Shown here: positions 35,349-44,965 of the stretch, piece after piece
Layout: every line of letters starts with the position of its first letter
Position numbering within the stretch: position 1 is the first letter of the stretch
Assembly: GCF_021272345.1 (NCBI RefSeq)
Contig: NZ_JAJSDQ010000001.1
Span: 124,001-188,000 of the forward strand
Reading direction: 5' to 3'
Length of the DNA: 64,000 bases
Source of the DNA: Ornithinimicrobium sediminis
GTDB taxonomy: Bacteria; Actinomycetota; Actinomycetes; Actinomycetales; Dermatophilaceae
The notes under the pieces: model-generated
Told to the model about the DNA's origin: nothing
Seen by the model: only the letters and a program-made list of their open reading frames with translations
Database searches by the model: none
Made by a program: the position numbers and the translations under genes

Positions 35349-36262
35349 CCCGCGATGGTACGCACGGGCCCTGCCACGGGCACCGTGGCTCGGCCGGGAG
35401 CCACCGCACTACAGGTGAGCCGGTGTGGCTCGGTCACCCGGTCGGTGACGGAGACCTCGAGGCGCTGGTCACCCACGGCCAGCACGACCCGGTGCGACAT
35501 ACCGTCGGTCCGGGAGCCCACGGGCTGGACGGCCCCCCATGGCAGCGGCCCACGCTGCTCGTGCGCCGCGACCACCGCCGCCTGGACGGCCGGGGCGTGA
35601 CCGGTCACGCCGCGCAGGTGCGCCGTGAGCGGTGCCCCCTGGTGGTGGGCGGTGACGGCCTCGACCGCGGAGTCCGGGTCGAGCCCGCCGTACATGACGC
35701 CGTCGGGCAGCACGACGAGGTTGGCGGCGAAACGGTCACCACCGGTGTGCGAGCACTCCCACGTCGCCTCCGGCCAGGCCCGGGCCAGGTCGGCTGCCAC
35801 CGGGCGTCCACGCACCGCACAGCAGACATCCTTGCGCCCGTGGGTGCACACGAGCAGGAGCTCGGGAGCGCGGCCCGCCGGACGCAGCGGTGCACGCGCG
35901 GGGCCGTGTGCGGCCAGACCTCGCAGCAGGTCCGCGGCGGCATGCAGGTCGGTGTCGTAGGACCAGCTGCCCCAGGTGACCGGTTCCGGGGCGCCGGCGT
36001 CGACGACGCACCACGCCCGCTCCAGGCACACCGGCGAGCTGCGTCGGCCGGGGCGACGGATGAGCATGATGCGGGCGCCGCTCATCCCGGCGGCCGCGGC
36101 CAGGTCGTCCTTGACAGCGACATCCAGCCGCATCCCCTCGAACGCCTGGGGGGCCCAGCCGCCGTCCTGCTCCAGCAGCAGCCAGCGACGAGCCGGCGGC
36201 GCCGTGCCCACGAGCGGGTCACCGCGCAGGCGCGCGTCGTCGGAGCAGCGGAAGTCGGTCAT
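35345..36262 (-). CDS. Sucrase/ferredoxin-like family protein
   Basis: A 305-residue protein with a thioredoxin-like [2Fe-2S] ferredoxin fold. The signature is VCTHGRKDVCCAVRGRPVA (about residues 139-157) followed by WECSHTGGDRFAANLVVLPDG (about 168-188), i.e. CTHGxxDxCC...HxGGxRFAxN. Members are poorly studied; some bind Fe-S clusters and are linked to iron handling or electron transfer. ATG 36262 lies 6 bases after the stop of the cupin-4 oxygenase, and its stop overlaps mreB. It could supply electrons to the oxygenase, but that is only suggested by proximity. Confidence 0.88.
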   Translation of the reverse strand: MTDFRCSDDARLRGDPLVGTAPPARRWLLLEQDGGWAPQAFEGMRLDVAVKDDLAAAAGMSGARIMLIRRPGRRSSPVCLERAWCVVDAGAPEPVTWGSWSYDTDLHAAADLLRGLAAHGPARAPLRPAGRAPELLLVCTHGRKDVCCAVRGRPVAADLARAWPEATWECSHTGGDRFAANLVVLPDGVMYGGLDPDSAVEAVTAHHQGAPLTAHLRGVTGHAPAVQAAVVAAHEQRGPLPWGAVQPVGSRTDGMSHRVVLAVGDQRLEVSVTDRVTEPHRLTCSAVAPGRATVPVAGPVRTIAG

Positions 36263-36268
36263 GGTCGC

Positions 36269-37525
36269 TCAGGCTACGTCGTCGGCCACCACGATCCCGT
36301 GCCGGACGAGCAGCCGGACGGTCTCCACCGCCTGGTGCTCGTCCTCGTCCAGGTCACCGACGCGTGACGGCCCGCGAGCCTCGAGTGCCTCGAGCACGGC
36401 GCACACCCTGGACGGCATACGGACCCGGCCGGCACGTGACCGGACCACCACCTCGTCCCCGTCCCCGGGGATCGTCTCCAGCATCAGGTGGTCGCGCAGC
36501 CGCACCAGGGTGGCCGCGCCGACGGCCTGCACCGCCTCCAGCTGGGCCAGCGGCGCGACCGGCTCGGGCCGCTGCGCGGCGCGGGCACGCCCGGTCAGCC
36601 AGGCGGCGACCGCCTCGTCCGGCACGTCGCCGACCGCTCGCAGCAGGGCCTGCCGGGCCAGGGCCACGTCCTCGGCCAGCGACCCGTGGGGCTGCACCGG
36701 CAGGGAGGCCCGCACCCCCGCGTCCTCACGCAGCCGGGCTCGGGCCTGGTCGATGAGACCTTCCGCGAGGTGGTGCCGGGTCCAGCCGTGGACGCCGATC
36801 GTCAGGTGGATGCTGACCCCGCCGAGCGCCTGCGCGGAGTGGATGAAGCCACGCGGCAGGTAGAGGCAGTCGCCGGGCTGGAAGGTCTCCTGCAGGTGCG
36901 CAGGCAGCGCCGCGGCGGCCTCGACCTCGGCCCGCCGGTCTGCCCAGGGCTGGTCACGCAGGGGGGCGTCAAGCACCGGCTCGCGGACGGCCCAGCGCTT
37001 GGCACCGTGGATCTGCAGCACGAACACGTCGTGGACGTCGTAGTGGTCACTGAAGCCTTGGCTCTGCGGCGGCGTGACGTAGGCGTTGACCTGCACGGGA
37101 TGCCCGAGGTCGGCGGCCAGCTGCTGGCTCAGGTCCACGACGGGCCCCCAGGTGCGGTGCAGGGCCTGCAGCACGATCGTGGCGCCGTCGGCGAAGAGCG
37201 CCATGACCTTGTCGTCGCTGACCTGGTCGCCGATCCCAGCTCCGACACCGCCCCCGGTCGTGTAGGAGGACTCCGGCAGTGTCGTGCCGTTGCGCGCCAT
37301 CCGGATGAACGGGGTGCGCAGCCCACGACGAGAGAGCAGCTCGTCGACCGCATCCGTGGAGAACAGGTCGGCGAAGTCGTCACCGCCACGCTGCGCCGCC
37401 CTTGTCAGGAGGGCACGCCTCCCCCAGGACTGCGCGGCGAAGCCGGCAGCGTCGTCGCCGAGCAGCCGGGTGAGGGCCGGGGAGCCGGCCCCCACCCGCT
37501 GGTCAGCCGTATGCGGTGCGCTCAC
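36269..37525 (-). CDS. JmjC/cupin-4 domain oxygenase (ribosomal-oxygenase-like)
   Basis: A 418-residue protein with a cupin-4 (JmjC-type) domain in the N-terminal half. The iron ligands are in GFSDHYDVHDVFVLQIHGAKRW (His-x-Asp, about residue 160) and PRGFIHSAQ (His, about 230); the Lys in GAKRW is the usual 2-oxoglutarate site. A dimerisation/winged-helix-like C-terminal half ends AVETVRLLVRHGIVVADDV. The closest studied relatives are RoxA/YcfD, NO66 and MINA53, which hydroxylate Arg or His in ribosomal proteins; a small His/Asp-rich substrate is also chemically plausible. GTG 37525 follows the stop of the repeat gene with no gap. Oxygenase class is secure, substrate unknown. Confidence 0.88.
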   Translation of the reverse strand: MSAPHTADQRVGAGSPALTRLLGDDAAGFAAQSWGRRALLTRAAQRGGDDFADLFSTDAVDELLSRRGLRTPFIRMARNGTTLPESSYTTGGGVGAGIGDQVSDDKVMALFADGATIVLQALHRTWGPVVDLSQQLAADLGHPVQVNAYVTPPQSQGFSDHYDVHDVFVLQIHGAKRWAVREPVLDAPLRDQPWADRRAEVEAAAALPAHLQETFQPGDCLYLPRGFIHSAQALGGVSIHLTIGVHGWTRHHLAEGLIDQARARLREDAGVRASLPVQPHGSLAEDVALARQALLRAVGDVPDEAVAAWLTGRARAAQRPEPVAPLAQLEAVQAVGAATLVRLRDHLMLETIPGDGDEVVVRSRAGRVRMPSRVCAVLEALEARGPSRVGDLDEDEHQAVETVRLLVRHGIVVADDVA

Positions 37526-38128
37526 TCAGTGAGCCCGGTGCGCGCCGCCGTCGGCAGCGCCGTCAGCACCACCATCGGCACCACCATCGGCACCACCGTC
37601 AGCGCCGCCGCCATGGGCACCACCGTCGGCCGGACCGTGCCCCGCAGCGCCGTCAGCACCACCATCGGCACCACCATCAGCGCCACCGTCGGCACCACCA
37701 TCGGCACCACCGTCAGCGCCGCCGCCATGGGCACCACCGTCGGCCGGACCGTGCTCCGCAGCGCCGTCAGCACCACCATCGGCACCACCGTCGGCGCCAC
37801 CATCGGCACCACCGTCAGCGCCGCCGCCATGGGCACCACCGTCGGCCGGACCGTGCCCCGCAGCGCCGTCAGCACCACCGTCGGCACCACCGTCGGCACC
37901 ACCGTCAGCGCCGCCGTCGGCACCACCACCCTGGGCACCACCGTCGGCCGGACCGTGCTCGGCCATGGCCGCTCTCACGTTCGTGGCGTCGATGATGTCT
38001 TCCTCGTTGTAGGGCTTCTCGCGGCTGACGTCGCCCTCGTTGGTGAGCTCCTCGGTGCTGACGTCGTCCTCGTTGGTCGGCGTGGGCTGCGCGTCGTAGG
38101 TGTCGTCGTGGTTCCTGGGATCGGTCAT
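37526..38128 (-). CDS. Acidic-leader, Ala-Asp-Gly-Gly repeat protein
   Basis: A 200-residue protein in two parts. Residues 1-56 are a non-repetitive, acidic, hydrophilic head (MTDPRNHDDTYDAQPTPTNE ... DIIDATNVRAAMA). Residues 57-192 are four units of 34, 34, 38 and 30 residues, each [E/G]HGPADGGA[Q/H]GGG, then 3-5 copies of ADGG, then ADGAA. A short DGGAHRAH tail follows. ATG 38128 has GGGAGG 5 bases upstream. The stop is directly followed by the GTG of the JmjC oxygenase. The layout (leader plus repeated Asp/His/Gly cores beside a hydroxylase) resembles a multi-core modified-peptide precursor, but it could be a structural low-complexity protein. I do not recognise it. Confidence 0.7.
   Translation of the reverse strand: MTDPRNHDDTYDAQPTPTNEDDVSTEELTNEGDVSREKPYNEEDIIDATNVRAAMAEHGPADGGAQGGGADGGADGGADGGADGGADGAAGHGPADGGAHGGGADGGADGGADGGADGGADGAAEHGPADGGAHGGGADGGADGGADGGADGGADGGADGAAGHGPADGGAHGGGADGGADGGADGGADGAADGGAHRAH
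37553..37960 (-). repeat. Four coding tandem repeats of 102, 102, 114 and 90 bp
   Basis: Units on the minus strand: 37960-37859, 37858-37757, 37756-37643 and 37642-37553. Within each, a 12-bp sub-repeat (one ADGG) occurs 3-5 times. All length differences are multiples of 12 bp, so the frame is kept; this is the mark of slippage or recombination under selection for the reading frame. Confidence 0.9.
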
Positions 38129-38236
38129 GGGAGCCTCCCTGAGTCGTGACGTGCCGGACGTCGGCGTCCCGGCATCACCTGACTGTCTACACGACCTGCG
38201 GCGACGTGCAACCGCAGGGTCCCGTTCCCGCCGAGG

Positions 38237-38674
38237 TCAGAGGCTCGGGAACCAGATGGCGATCTCGCGGGCCGCCGACTCCGGCGAGTCCGAGCCGTGC
38301 ACGATGTTCTGCTGCACCTTCAGGCCCCAGTCGCGCCCGAGGTCGCCGCGGATCGTCCCCGGAGCGGCCGCGGTCGGGTCCGTGGCCCCCGCGAGGGAGC
38401 GGAACCCGGCGATGCACCCCTGTCCCTCGACGACGGCGGCCGCCACCGGCCCGGAGGACATGAACTCGACGAGGGGCCCGTAGAAGGGCTTGCCCTCGTG
38501 CTCGGCGTAGTGTCGGGCGAGCTGCTCGGGGGTCGCCTGCACGAGGGCGAGCGCGGCCAGGGTGTAGCCCTTGGCCTCGATGCGGCGCAGGACCTCCCCG
38601 GTGAGGCCCCGGCGGACGCCGTCCGGCTTGACCAGGACGAGGGAGCGTTCGGGCTGCTGGGTCTGATCGGTCAC
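38237..38674 (-). CDS. ndk: Nucleoside diphosphate kinase
   Basis: A 145-residue enzyme that transfers the terminal phosphate from ATP to NDPs through a phosphohistidine. It begins [23 protein letters not shown]; the active-site His is in [17 protein letters not shown] (about residue 125). GTG 38674 is the only start that keeps the N-terminal KPDG block and normal length; it lies 10 bases after the uppP stop. Together with ThyA it feeds dNTP synthesis. Confidence 0.97.
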   Translation of the reverse strand: MTDQTQQPERSLVLVKPDGVRRGLTGEVLRRIEAKGYTLAALALVQATPEQLARHYAEHEGKPFYGPLVEFMSSGPVAAAVVEGQGCIAGFRSLAGATDPTAAAPGTIRGDLGRDWGLKVQQNIVHGSDSPESAAREIAIWFPSL

Positions 38675-38684
38675 GGGCTGCAGC

Positions 38685-39509
<825 letters not shown>

Positions 39510-39514
39510 CGGCG

Positions 39515-39973
39515 TCAGTCGTCCTTCGTCGTGTCGTCGGTCTGCGGTGCGGCTGCGTCCGGCGCAGCACCTTCCTCCTGCTCGGCCAGGAAACGGGCCG
39601 TGAGCTCGTCCATCTTCTGACCCTGGGACAGGCACAGCCACCACAACGCACCGAAGACCACGGCGACGATCGCCATGGCGGGCAGCACCACGGCCGTGGC
39701 CAGGGTCAGCCCCTGGCACAGCCAGCCCAGCCAGATGCCGGCACGCCGCCGCAGCAGCCCCGAGGTCAGCACGCACAGCAGCGCCAGCGCGATGCCGCCG
39801 TAGAGGTAGGTCGTGGCGAGGCCCTCGGGGTCGCCCTCGGTCACCTCGAACTGCCGCGCGACCAGTGCGCCGAAGAAGACAGTCATGCCCTGTCCCACGA
39901 GCGTGGTCGCGGCCAGCCGACGGGTCATCTTGCCGGGGGTCCCTGAACCCCCGGTCAGCGCGGCCAGGCTCAT
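39515..39973 (-). CDS. DUF4233 family membrane protein
   Basis: A 152-residue protein with four hydrophobic segments ([69 protein letters not shown]) and an acidic hydrophilic tail ([22 protein letters not shown]). Genes of this family follow folC throughout actinobacteria; the function is not known. ATG 39973 overlaps the folC stop (ATGA). Confidence 0.88.
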   Translation of the reverse strand: MSLAALTGGSGTPGKMTRRLAATTLVGQGMTVFFGALVARQFEVTEGDPEGLATTYLYGGIALALLCVLTSGLLRRRAGIWLGWLCQGLTLATAVVLPAMAIVAVVFGALWWLCLSQGQKMDELTARFLAEQEEGAAPDAAAPQTDDTTKDD

Positions 39974-41331
39974 GTGCCGGTCACGCCGAGGAGCATGCGC
40001 ACCTCCGCCGCCGTCACGACGGAGCCCGTGGCAAGCACGGCCCCGGTCATGCCACCGTCGTCGGCCAGGCCGGCAGCGGTGTCCAGCGCGTCGGGCAGGT
40101 CAGGGACGACGCTGACCCGGTCCTCACCGAAGTAGGCCACGGCGATCTCCGCCAGCCGGTCAGGGCGGATGGCGCGGGGCGAGCTGGTGCGGGTGACCAC
40201 GACGTGGTCGAGCACCTGCTCGAGCAGCCCGACCATCGTCTCGGCGTCCTTCTCCTGCATCACCGCCAGCACCCCGACCAGCCGGCCGAACGTGAACGAC
40301 TCTCGGACAGCCTCGACGAGGGCGGTGACCCCGGCGGGGTTGTGCGCTGCGTCGACGATGACGGTGGGGCTGCGTCGCACGATCTCCAGCCGGCCCGGCG
40401 AGGACATGTCCTCGAAGGCCGTCCGGACCACCTCGTCGGTCAGCGGCTGCTCACCGCCGCCGACGAAGGCCTCGACGGCGGCCACCGCGAGGGCTGCGTT
40501 GTGCGCCTGGTGGGCACCGAACAGCCGCAGGAAGAGCTCGCGGTAGTCACCGGACAGCCCGCGCAGGGTGAGGAGCTGGCCACCGACGGCCACCTCCCGC
40601 TCGAGGACACCGAAGGAGATCCCCTCGGCCTGGACGGTGGCCCCGACCTCGTCGGCGCGGTCCAGCAGGATCTGCATGACCTCGGGCTCCTGCACCCCCA
40701 CGACCGCGATCGCGCCCTCCTTGATGATCCCGGCCTTCTCCGTGGCGATCGCCTCCAGGGAGTCGCCGAGGAGCCGGGTGTGGTCGATCGCGACCGGGGT
40801 CACGACGGCCACGTCGCCGTCGGCGACGTTCGTCGCGTCCCAGACCCCGCCCAGACCGACCTCGACCACGGCCACGTCGACCGGCGCGTCGGCGAAGGCG
40901 GCGTAGGCCACAGCGACCAGCACCTCGAAGTACGTCATCCGCGGGCCGTCCTCGGCCTGCGAGCGCTCGTCGACCATGTGCACGAACGGCAGCACCTCGT
41001 CGTAGGCGTCGAGGAACCGCTGCTCGTCCACCGGTTCGCCGCCGATGACGATGCGCTCCCGCACGTCGTGCAGGTGCGGGCTGGTGAACCGGCCGGTGTT
41101 CAGACCCATCTCACGCAGCAGCCGCTCGACCATGCGGGTCGTCGACGTCTTGCCGTTCGTGCCGGTGAGGTGGACGACCCGGAAGCTGTGCTGCGGGTCC
41201 CCCATGAGGTCCATCACCTGGCGCACCCGCTCCAGGGTGGGCTCGACGACGTTCTCCGGCGAGCGCTGCAGGATCTCCTCGGTGACCAGCGCCATCCGCA
41301 GACGCAGGTCGTCAGGGGTAGGGGTGCTCAT
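39970..41331 (-). CDS. folC: Bifunctional folylpolyglutamate synthase/dihydrofolate synthase
   Basis: A 453-residue Mur-ligase-type enzyme that adds glutamate to dihydropteroate and to tetrahydrofolates. The ATP loop is [14 protein letters not shown] (about residues 54-67), then the [11 protein letters not shown] motif, the Mg-binding [13 protein letters not shown] (about 148-160) and a C-domain with [12 protein letters not shown] 41331 overlaps the ileS stop (ATGA). Together with the thyA-DHFR unit it covers the folate branch in this window. Confidence 0.95.
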   Translation of the reverse strand: MSTPTPDDLRLRMALVTEEILQRSPENVVEPTLERVRQVMDLMGDPQHSFRVVHLTGTNGKTSTTRMVERLLREMGLNTGRFTSPHLHDVRERIVIGGEPVDEQRFLDAYDEVLPFVHMVDERSQAEDGPRMTYFEVLVAVAYAAFADAPVDVAVVEVGLGGVWDATNVADGDVAVVTPVAIDHTRLLGDSLEAIATEKAGIIKEGAIAVVGVQEPEVMQILLDRADEVGATVQAEGISFGVLEREVAVGGQLLTLRGLSGDYRELFLRLFGAHQAHNAALAVAAVEAFVGGGEQPLTDEVVRTAFEDMSSPGRLEIVRRSPTVIVDAAHNPAGVTALVEAVRESFTFGRLVGVLAVMQEKDAETMVGLLEQVLDHVVVTRTSSPRAIRPDRLAEIAVAYFGEDRVSVVPDLPDALDTAAGLADDGGMTGAVLATGSVVTAAEVRMLLGVTGT

Positions 41332-44300
41332 GATGCCACCGCACTGACCAGCAGCTGGACGGTGCGGCCGCCGTCGAGCTCCGCCTCGCTCGCATGGGCC
41401 GTCCCACGGGCCGGCGGCAGCGGCGTCCCGGCCCCGGCGGCCCCGAACTGCACGGTGAGGGTCTCGCCCATGATGAGCCCCTGATGCTCGGTGGCCGCCT
41501 GCCAGACGTCGTCGTCCCCGACCACGGTCAGGCTGATCCGGTCGGTGACCTGCAGCCCCGCGTCCCTCCGGGCCTGCTGCACAGCGCGGATGAGGTCACG
41601 CGCCAGTCCCTCACGGGCGAGGTCGTCGGTGACCTCGGTGGACAGCACCACGAAGCCGCCACCGGGCAGCATCGCCGTGGCCTGCGTGCCGGCCGACCCA
41701 CCGCCGACGACGGTCTCGAGGGTGAACTCGCCCTCGACCAGCGGCAGACCGCCCGCGGTCACGGTGCCGTCCTCGGCCACCGACCAGTCACCGGACTTGC
41801 TGCCCCGGATGACGGTCTGCACGTCCCGACCCAGGCGGGGCCCGGCGGCACGCGCGTTGACGGTGAGCCGCTGCTCCACCCCGAAGTCGGAGGCGGCCGC
41901 GTCGTCGAGGTCGAGCACCTTCACCTCGCGGACGTTGACCTCGTCCCGCACGATGCCGGCCAGCGGGGCCAGGCCCGCGGCCTGCCCGGTCACGACGGTG
42001 AGCGACTGCAGCGGCAGGCGCACCCGCAGGCGCTCGGCCTTGCGCAGCGCCTGCGTGGTGGAGCAGACCGCGCGCACGGTGTCCATGGCCTCGACCAGCG
42101 CATGGTCCTCCGGCAGGTCCTGTGCCACGGGCCAGTCGGTGAGGTGCACCGACTCGCCGCCGGTGAGCCCACGCCATACCTGTTCGGTGGTGAGCGGCAG
42201 CAGCGGCGCGCTGATGCGGCACAGCACCTCCAGCACCGTGTAGAGGGTGTCGAAGGCGTGCTGGGCGCCGTCCTCACCCGCACTCGTCGTGCCCCAGAAG
42301 CGCGGCCGGGAGCGGCGGATGTACCAGTTGGTCAGCACGTCGACGAAGCCGCGCACCGAGTCGCAGGCACCGGCCACGTCGTAGGCGTCCATCCGGGTCT
42401 CGACGTCGAGCACCACCTCGCGCGTCTTGGCCAGCAGGTAGCGGTCCAGCACGTCCGGGGAGTCGGTGCGCCAGGAGGCCTCCCGGCTCTCGGCGTTGGC
42501 GTAGAGCCCGAAGAAGTACCACGCGTTCCACAGCGGGATGAGCACCTGGCGCACGCCCTCGCGGATGCCCTGCTCGGTGACGACCAGGTTGCCGCCGCGC
42601 AGGATCGGGGAGGACATGAGGAACCAGCGCATCGCGTCGGCGCCGTCACGGTCGAACACCTCGCGCACGTCCGGGTAGTTCTGCAGCGACTTGGACATCT
42701 TCTGCCCGTCGTTGCCGAGGACGATGCCGTGCACGAGGCAGGTGGAGAAGGCCGGTCGGTCGAACAGCGCCGTCGCCAGCACATGGAGGGTGTAGAACCA
42801 TCCCCGGGTCTGCCCGATGTACTCCACGATGAAGTCGGCCGGGAAGTGGTGCTCGAACCACTCCGCGTTCTCGAACGGGTAGTGCACCTGGGCGAAGCTC
42901 ATCGACCCGGAGTCGAACCACACGTCGAGGACGTCCTCGACCCGGCGCATGGTCGACCGGCCCGTGGGGTCGTCGGGGTTGGGCCGGGTGAGCTCGTCCA
43001 CGAACGGCCGGTGCAGGTCCGGCTCGCCCTGGGCGTTGCGCGGCAGCCGGCCGAAGTCGCGCTCGATCTCGGCGAAGGACCCGTAGACGTCGATGCGCGG
43101 GTAGGCCGGGTCGTCCGAGCGCCACACCGGGATCGGGCTGCCCCAGAAGCGGTTGCGGGAGATCGACCAGTCACGGGCGTTGCCGAGCCACTTGCCGAAC
43201 TGGCCGTCCTTGACGTGCTCGGGCACCCAGGTGATGTCCTGGTTGAGCTCGACCATGCGGTCCTTGACGTCGGTGACGGCGACGAACCAGCTGGAGACGG
43301 CCTTGTAGATCAGCGGCTGCCGGCAGCGCCAGCAGTGCGGGTAGGAGTGGTCGTAGGTCTCGCGGCGCAGCAGCACCGTCCCCTCGGTGACCGACCCGGT
43401 GTCGCCGGACTCCCACGTCTGGGCCTTGAGGTGCTCGATGATGTGGCTGTTGGCGTCGAAGACGAGCATGCCGGCGTACTCGGTGACCGGTGCGGTGAAC
43501 GCGCCGTCGGGGCCGACCGGCATGACCGGCTCGATGCCCTCGCGGTCGGTGACCAGCTTGTCCTCCTCACCGAACGCGCCCGCGCTGTGCACCAGGCCGG
43601 TGCCGTCGGTGGTGGTGACGAAGTCGGCCTCGACGACCCGGTGCGCCCGCGCGTGGCCGGCGTAGTAGGAGAAGGGCGGCGTGTAGGAGCGTCCGACGAG
43701 GTCGGCGCCCGTGAGGTGCTGGACGACCTCGGGCTCCTCCCCCAGCTCGCGGGCGTAGGCCGACAGGCGGGCCTCGGCGATCACGTACCGCTCGCTGCGG
43801 CCGGTGACGTCGGACTCCACGACGACGTAGTCGATCCCGGGGTCGACCATGACGGCCAGGTTGGCGGGCAGCGTCCACGGGGTCGTGGTCCAGACCAGGG
43901 CCAGCTCACCGGTCTCCAGGCGCAGCCCGACGGTGACCGCAGGGTCCTGGCGGACCTGGTAGACATCGTCGTCCATGCGCAGCTCGTGGTTGGACAGCGG
44001 CGTCTGGTCGTTCCAGCAGTAGGGCAGCACGCGGAAGCCCTCGTAGACCAGCCCCTTGTCGTGCAGCGTCTTGAACGCCCAGATGACCGACTCCATGTAG
44101 TCGGGGTTGAGCGTCTTGTAGTCGTGGTCGAAGTCGACCCAGCGGGCCTGGCGCGTCACGTAGTCGCGCCAGTCGTCGGTGTACTTGAGCACCGACTCCC
44201 GGCACTTGGCGTTGAAGGCCTCGATGCCGAGCTCGACGATCTCGTCCTTGGTCTTGATGCCCAGCTGGCTCATCGCCTCCAGCTCGGCGGGCAGCCCGTG

Positions 44301-44597
44301 GGTGTCCCAGCCGAAGCGGCGCTCCACCCGCTCGCCGCGCATGGTGCGGTAGCGCGGGACGAGGTCCTTGACGTAGCCGGTGAGCAGGTGCCCGTAGTGC
44401 GGCAGGCCGTTGGCGAACGGAGGACCGTCGTAGAAGACGTACTCCCCCGAGCCGTCGGTGCCGGCATCACGCTGCTCGACGCTTCTGACGAAGGTGCCGT
44501 GGTCGGCCCAGTGCGCGAGCACGCTCTGCTCGATCTCGGGGAAGCGCGGTGAGGGGGTCATGCCCTGGCCGGCGGTGTCGACCTTGGGGTAGGTCAT
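41328..44597 (-). CDS. ileS: Isoleucyl-tRNA synthetase
   Basis: A 1089-residue class I synthetase that charges tRNA-Ile. The HIGH motif is HYGH in [15 protein letters not shown] (about residue 66), an editing CP1 domain follows, and KMSKS is exact ([11 protein letters not shown], about 633). The C-terminal part is the eukaryote-like type common in actinobacteria. ATG 44597 ([10 protein letters not shown]) has CAGGAG 8 bases upstream. Upstream lies a T-box leader, so expression should respond to uncharged tRNA-Ile. folC follows with a 4-base overlap. Confidence 0.97.
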   Translation of the reverse strand: MTYPKVDTAGQGMTPSPRFPEIEQSVLAHWADHGTFVRSVEQRDAGTDGSGEYVFYDGPPFANGLPHYGHLLTGYVKDLVPRYRTMRGERVERRFGWDTHGLPAELEAMSQLGIKTKDEIVELGIEAFNAKCRESVLKYTDDWRDYVTRQARWVDFDHDYKTLNPDYMESVIWAFKTLHDKGLVYEGFRVLPYCWNDQTPLSNHELRMDDDVYQVRQDPAVTVGLRLETGELALVWTTTPWTLPANLAVMVDPGIDYVVVESDVTGRSERYVIAEARLSAYARELGEEPEVVQHLTGADLVGRSYTPPFSYYAGHARAHRVVEADFVTTTDGTGLVHSAGAFGEEDKLVTDREGIEPVMPVGPDGAFTAPVTEYAGMLVFDANSHIIEHLKAQTWESGDTGSVTEGTVLLRRETYDHSYPHCWRCRQPLIYKAVSSWFVAVTDVKDRMVELNQDITWVPEHVKDGQFGKWLGNARDWSISRNRFWGSPIPVWRSDDPAYPRIDVYGSFAEIERDFGRLPRNAQGEPDLHRPFVDELTRPNPDDPTGRSTMRRVEDVLDVWFDSGSMSFAQVHYPFENAEWFEHHFPADFIVEYIGQTRGWFYTLHVLATALFDRPAFSTCLVHGIVLGNDGQKMSKSLQNYPDVREVFDRDGADAMRWFLMSSPILRGGNLVVTEQGIREGVRQVLIPLWNAWYFFGLYANAESREASWRTDSPDVLDRYLLAKTREVVLDVETRMDAYDVAGACDSVRGFVDVLTNWYIRRSRPRFWGTTSAGEDGAQHAFDTLYTVLEVLCRISAPLLPLTTEQVWRGLTGGESVHLTDWPVAQDLPEDHALVEAMDTVRAVCSTTQALRKAERLRVRLPLQSLTVVTGQAAGLAPLAGIVRDEVNVREVKVLDLDDAAASDFGVEQRLTVNARAAGPRLGRDVQTVIRGSKSGDWSVAEDGTVTAGGLPLVEGEFTLETVVGGGSAGTQATAMLPGGGFVVLSTEVTDDLAREGLARDLIRAVQQARRDAGLQVTDRISLTVVGDDDVWQAATEHQGLIMGETLTVQFGAAGAGTPLPPARGTAHASEAELDGGRTVQLLVSAVAS

Positions 44598-44599
44598 CG

Positions 44600-44845
44600 A
44601 AGCTCTCCTGGTGCGCTGCGGTGGTGTGCTGCGTGCCACGAGGACGACACGTCGGGCGCGCCGCGGTACCACCTCGCTTGCCGTCCGCCACACCGGTGTC
44701 CCGGCGGTGACGTGCGACCGCTTCGTTCGCGGGCTGTGACGGGCCCACCCGTCCGGTTCTACTGGGAGCGCACGGCATCCCTGTGAGGCATGTCGTGCGC
44801 GCTGTTCTTCCGGAAGGCTCGCCGCTGATGACGGCTCAGACGCCA
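44600..44845 (-). promoter_or_regulatory. T-box riboswitch leader of ileS
   Basis: The T-box core GAGGTGGTACCGCGG reads on the minus strand at 44676-44661; it is the most conserved element of T-box leaders and pairs with the tRNA acceptor end. About 150 bases further upstream a candidate specifier codon AUC (Ile) lies at 44829-44827, in a short stem-I region containing CCGGAAGAACAG. About 60 bases separate the T-box core from the start codon. This matches actinobacterial ileS T-boxes, which act on translation by exposing the ribosome binding site. Boundaries are approximate. Confidence 0.85.
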
Positions 44846-44900
44846 GGTGCCACAGCATACCTGCCCGTCCACCCCGTCCAGGCGCCCCGTGGGCAGGCAG

Positions 44901-44931
44901 AAGGGCCGGGAGCACGTGGCTCCCGGCCCTT
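44901..44931 (-). terminator. Hairpin after the sodium:alanine symporter gene
   Basis: AAGGGCCGGGAGC (44901-44913) pairs with GCTCCCGGCCCTT (44919-44931), 13 base pairs with a 5-base loop, between the symporter stop and the ileS leader. The rest of 44598-44965 is the T-box leader; no other gene is seen there. Confidence 0.8.
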
Positions 44932-44965
44932 CCAGCACCCCGTCCCGCTGGACGGAGAATGTGGG

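Noticed and set aside
37553-37960. Possible CRISPR array
   Set aside because: Repeats are contiguous without unique spacers, are in frame with a protein, and differ by 12-bp steps. No cas genes are present.
37516-37995. A His/Arg-rich plus-strand frame through the repeat region, resembling a histidine-rich protein
   Set aside because: It is the antisense of the ADGG repeats. The minus-strand gene has a ribosome binding site, a non-repetitive head and direct coupling to the next gene; the plus-strand frame has none of these.
41394-44552. A 1052-codon open frame opposite ileS
   Set aside because: Long antisense frames are expected at this GC content. It has no domain similarity, and ileS on the other strand is complete.
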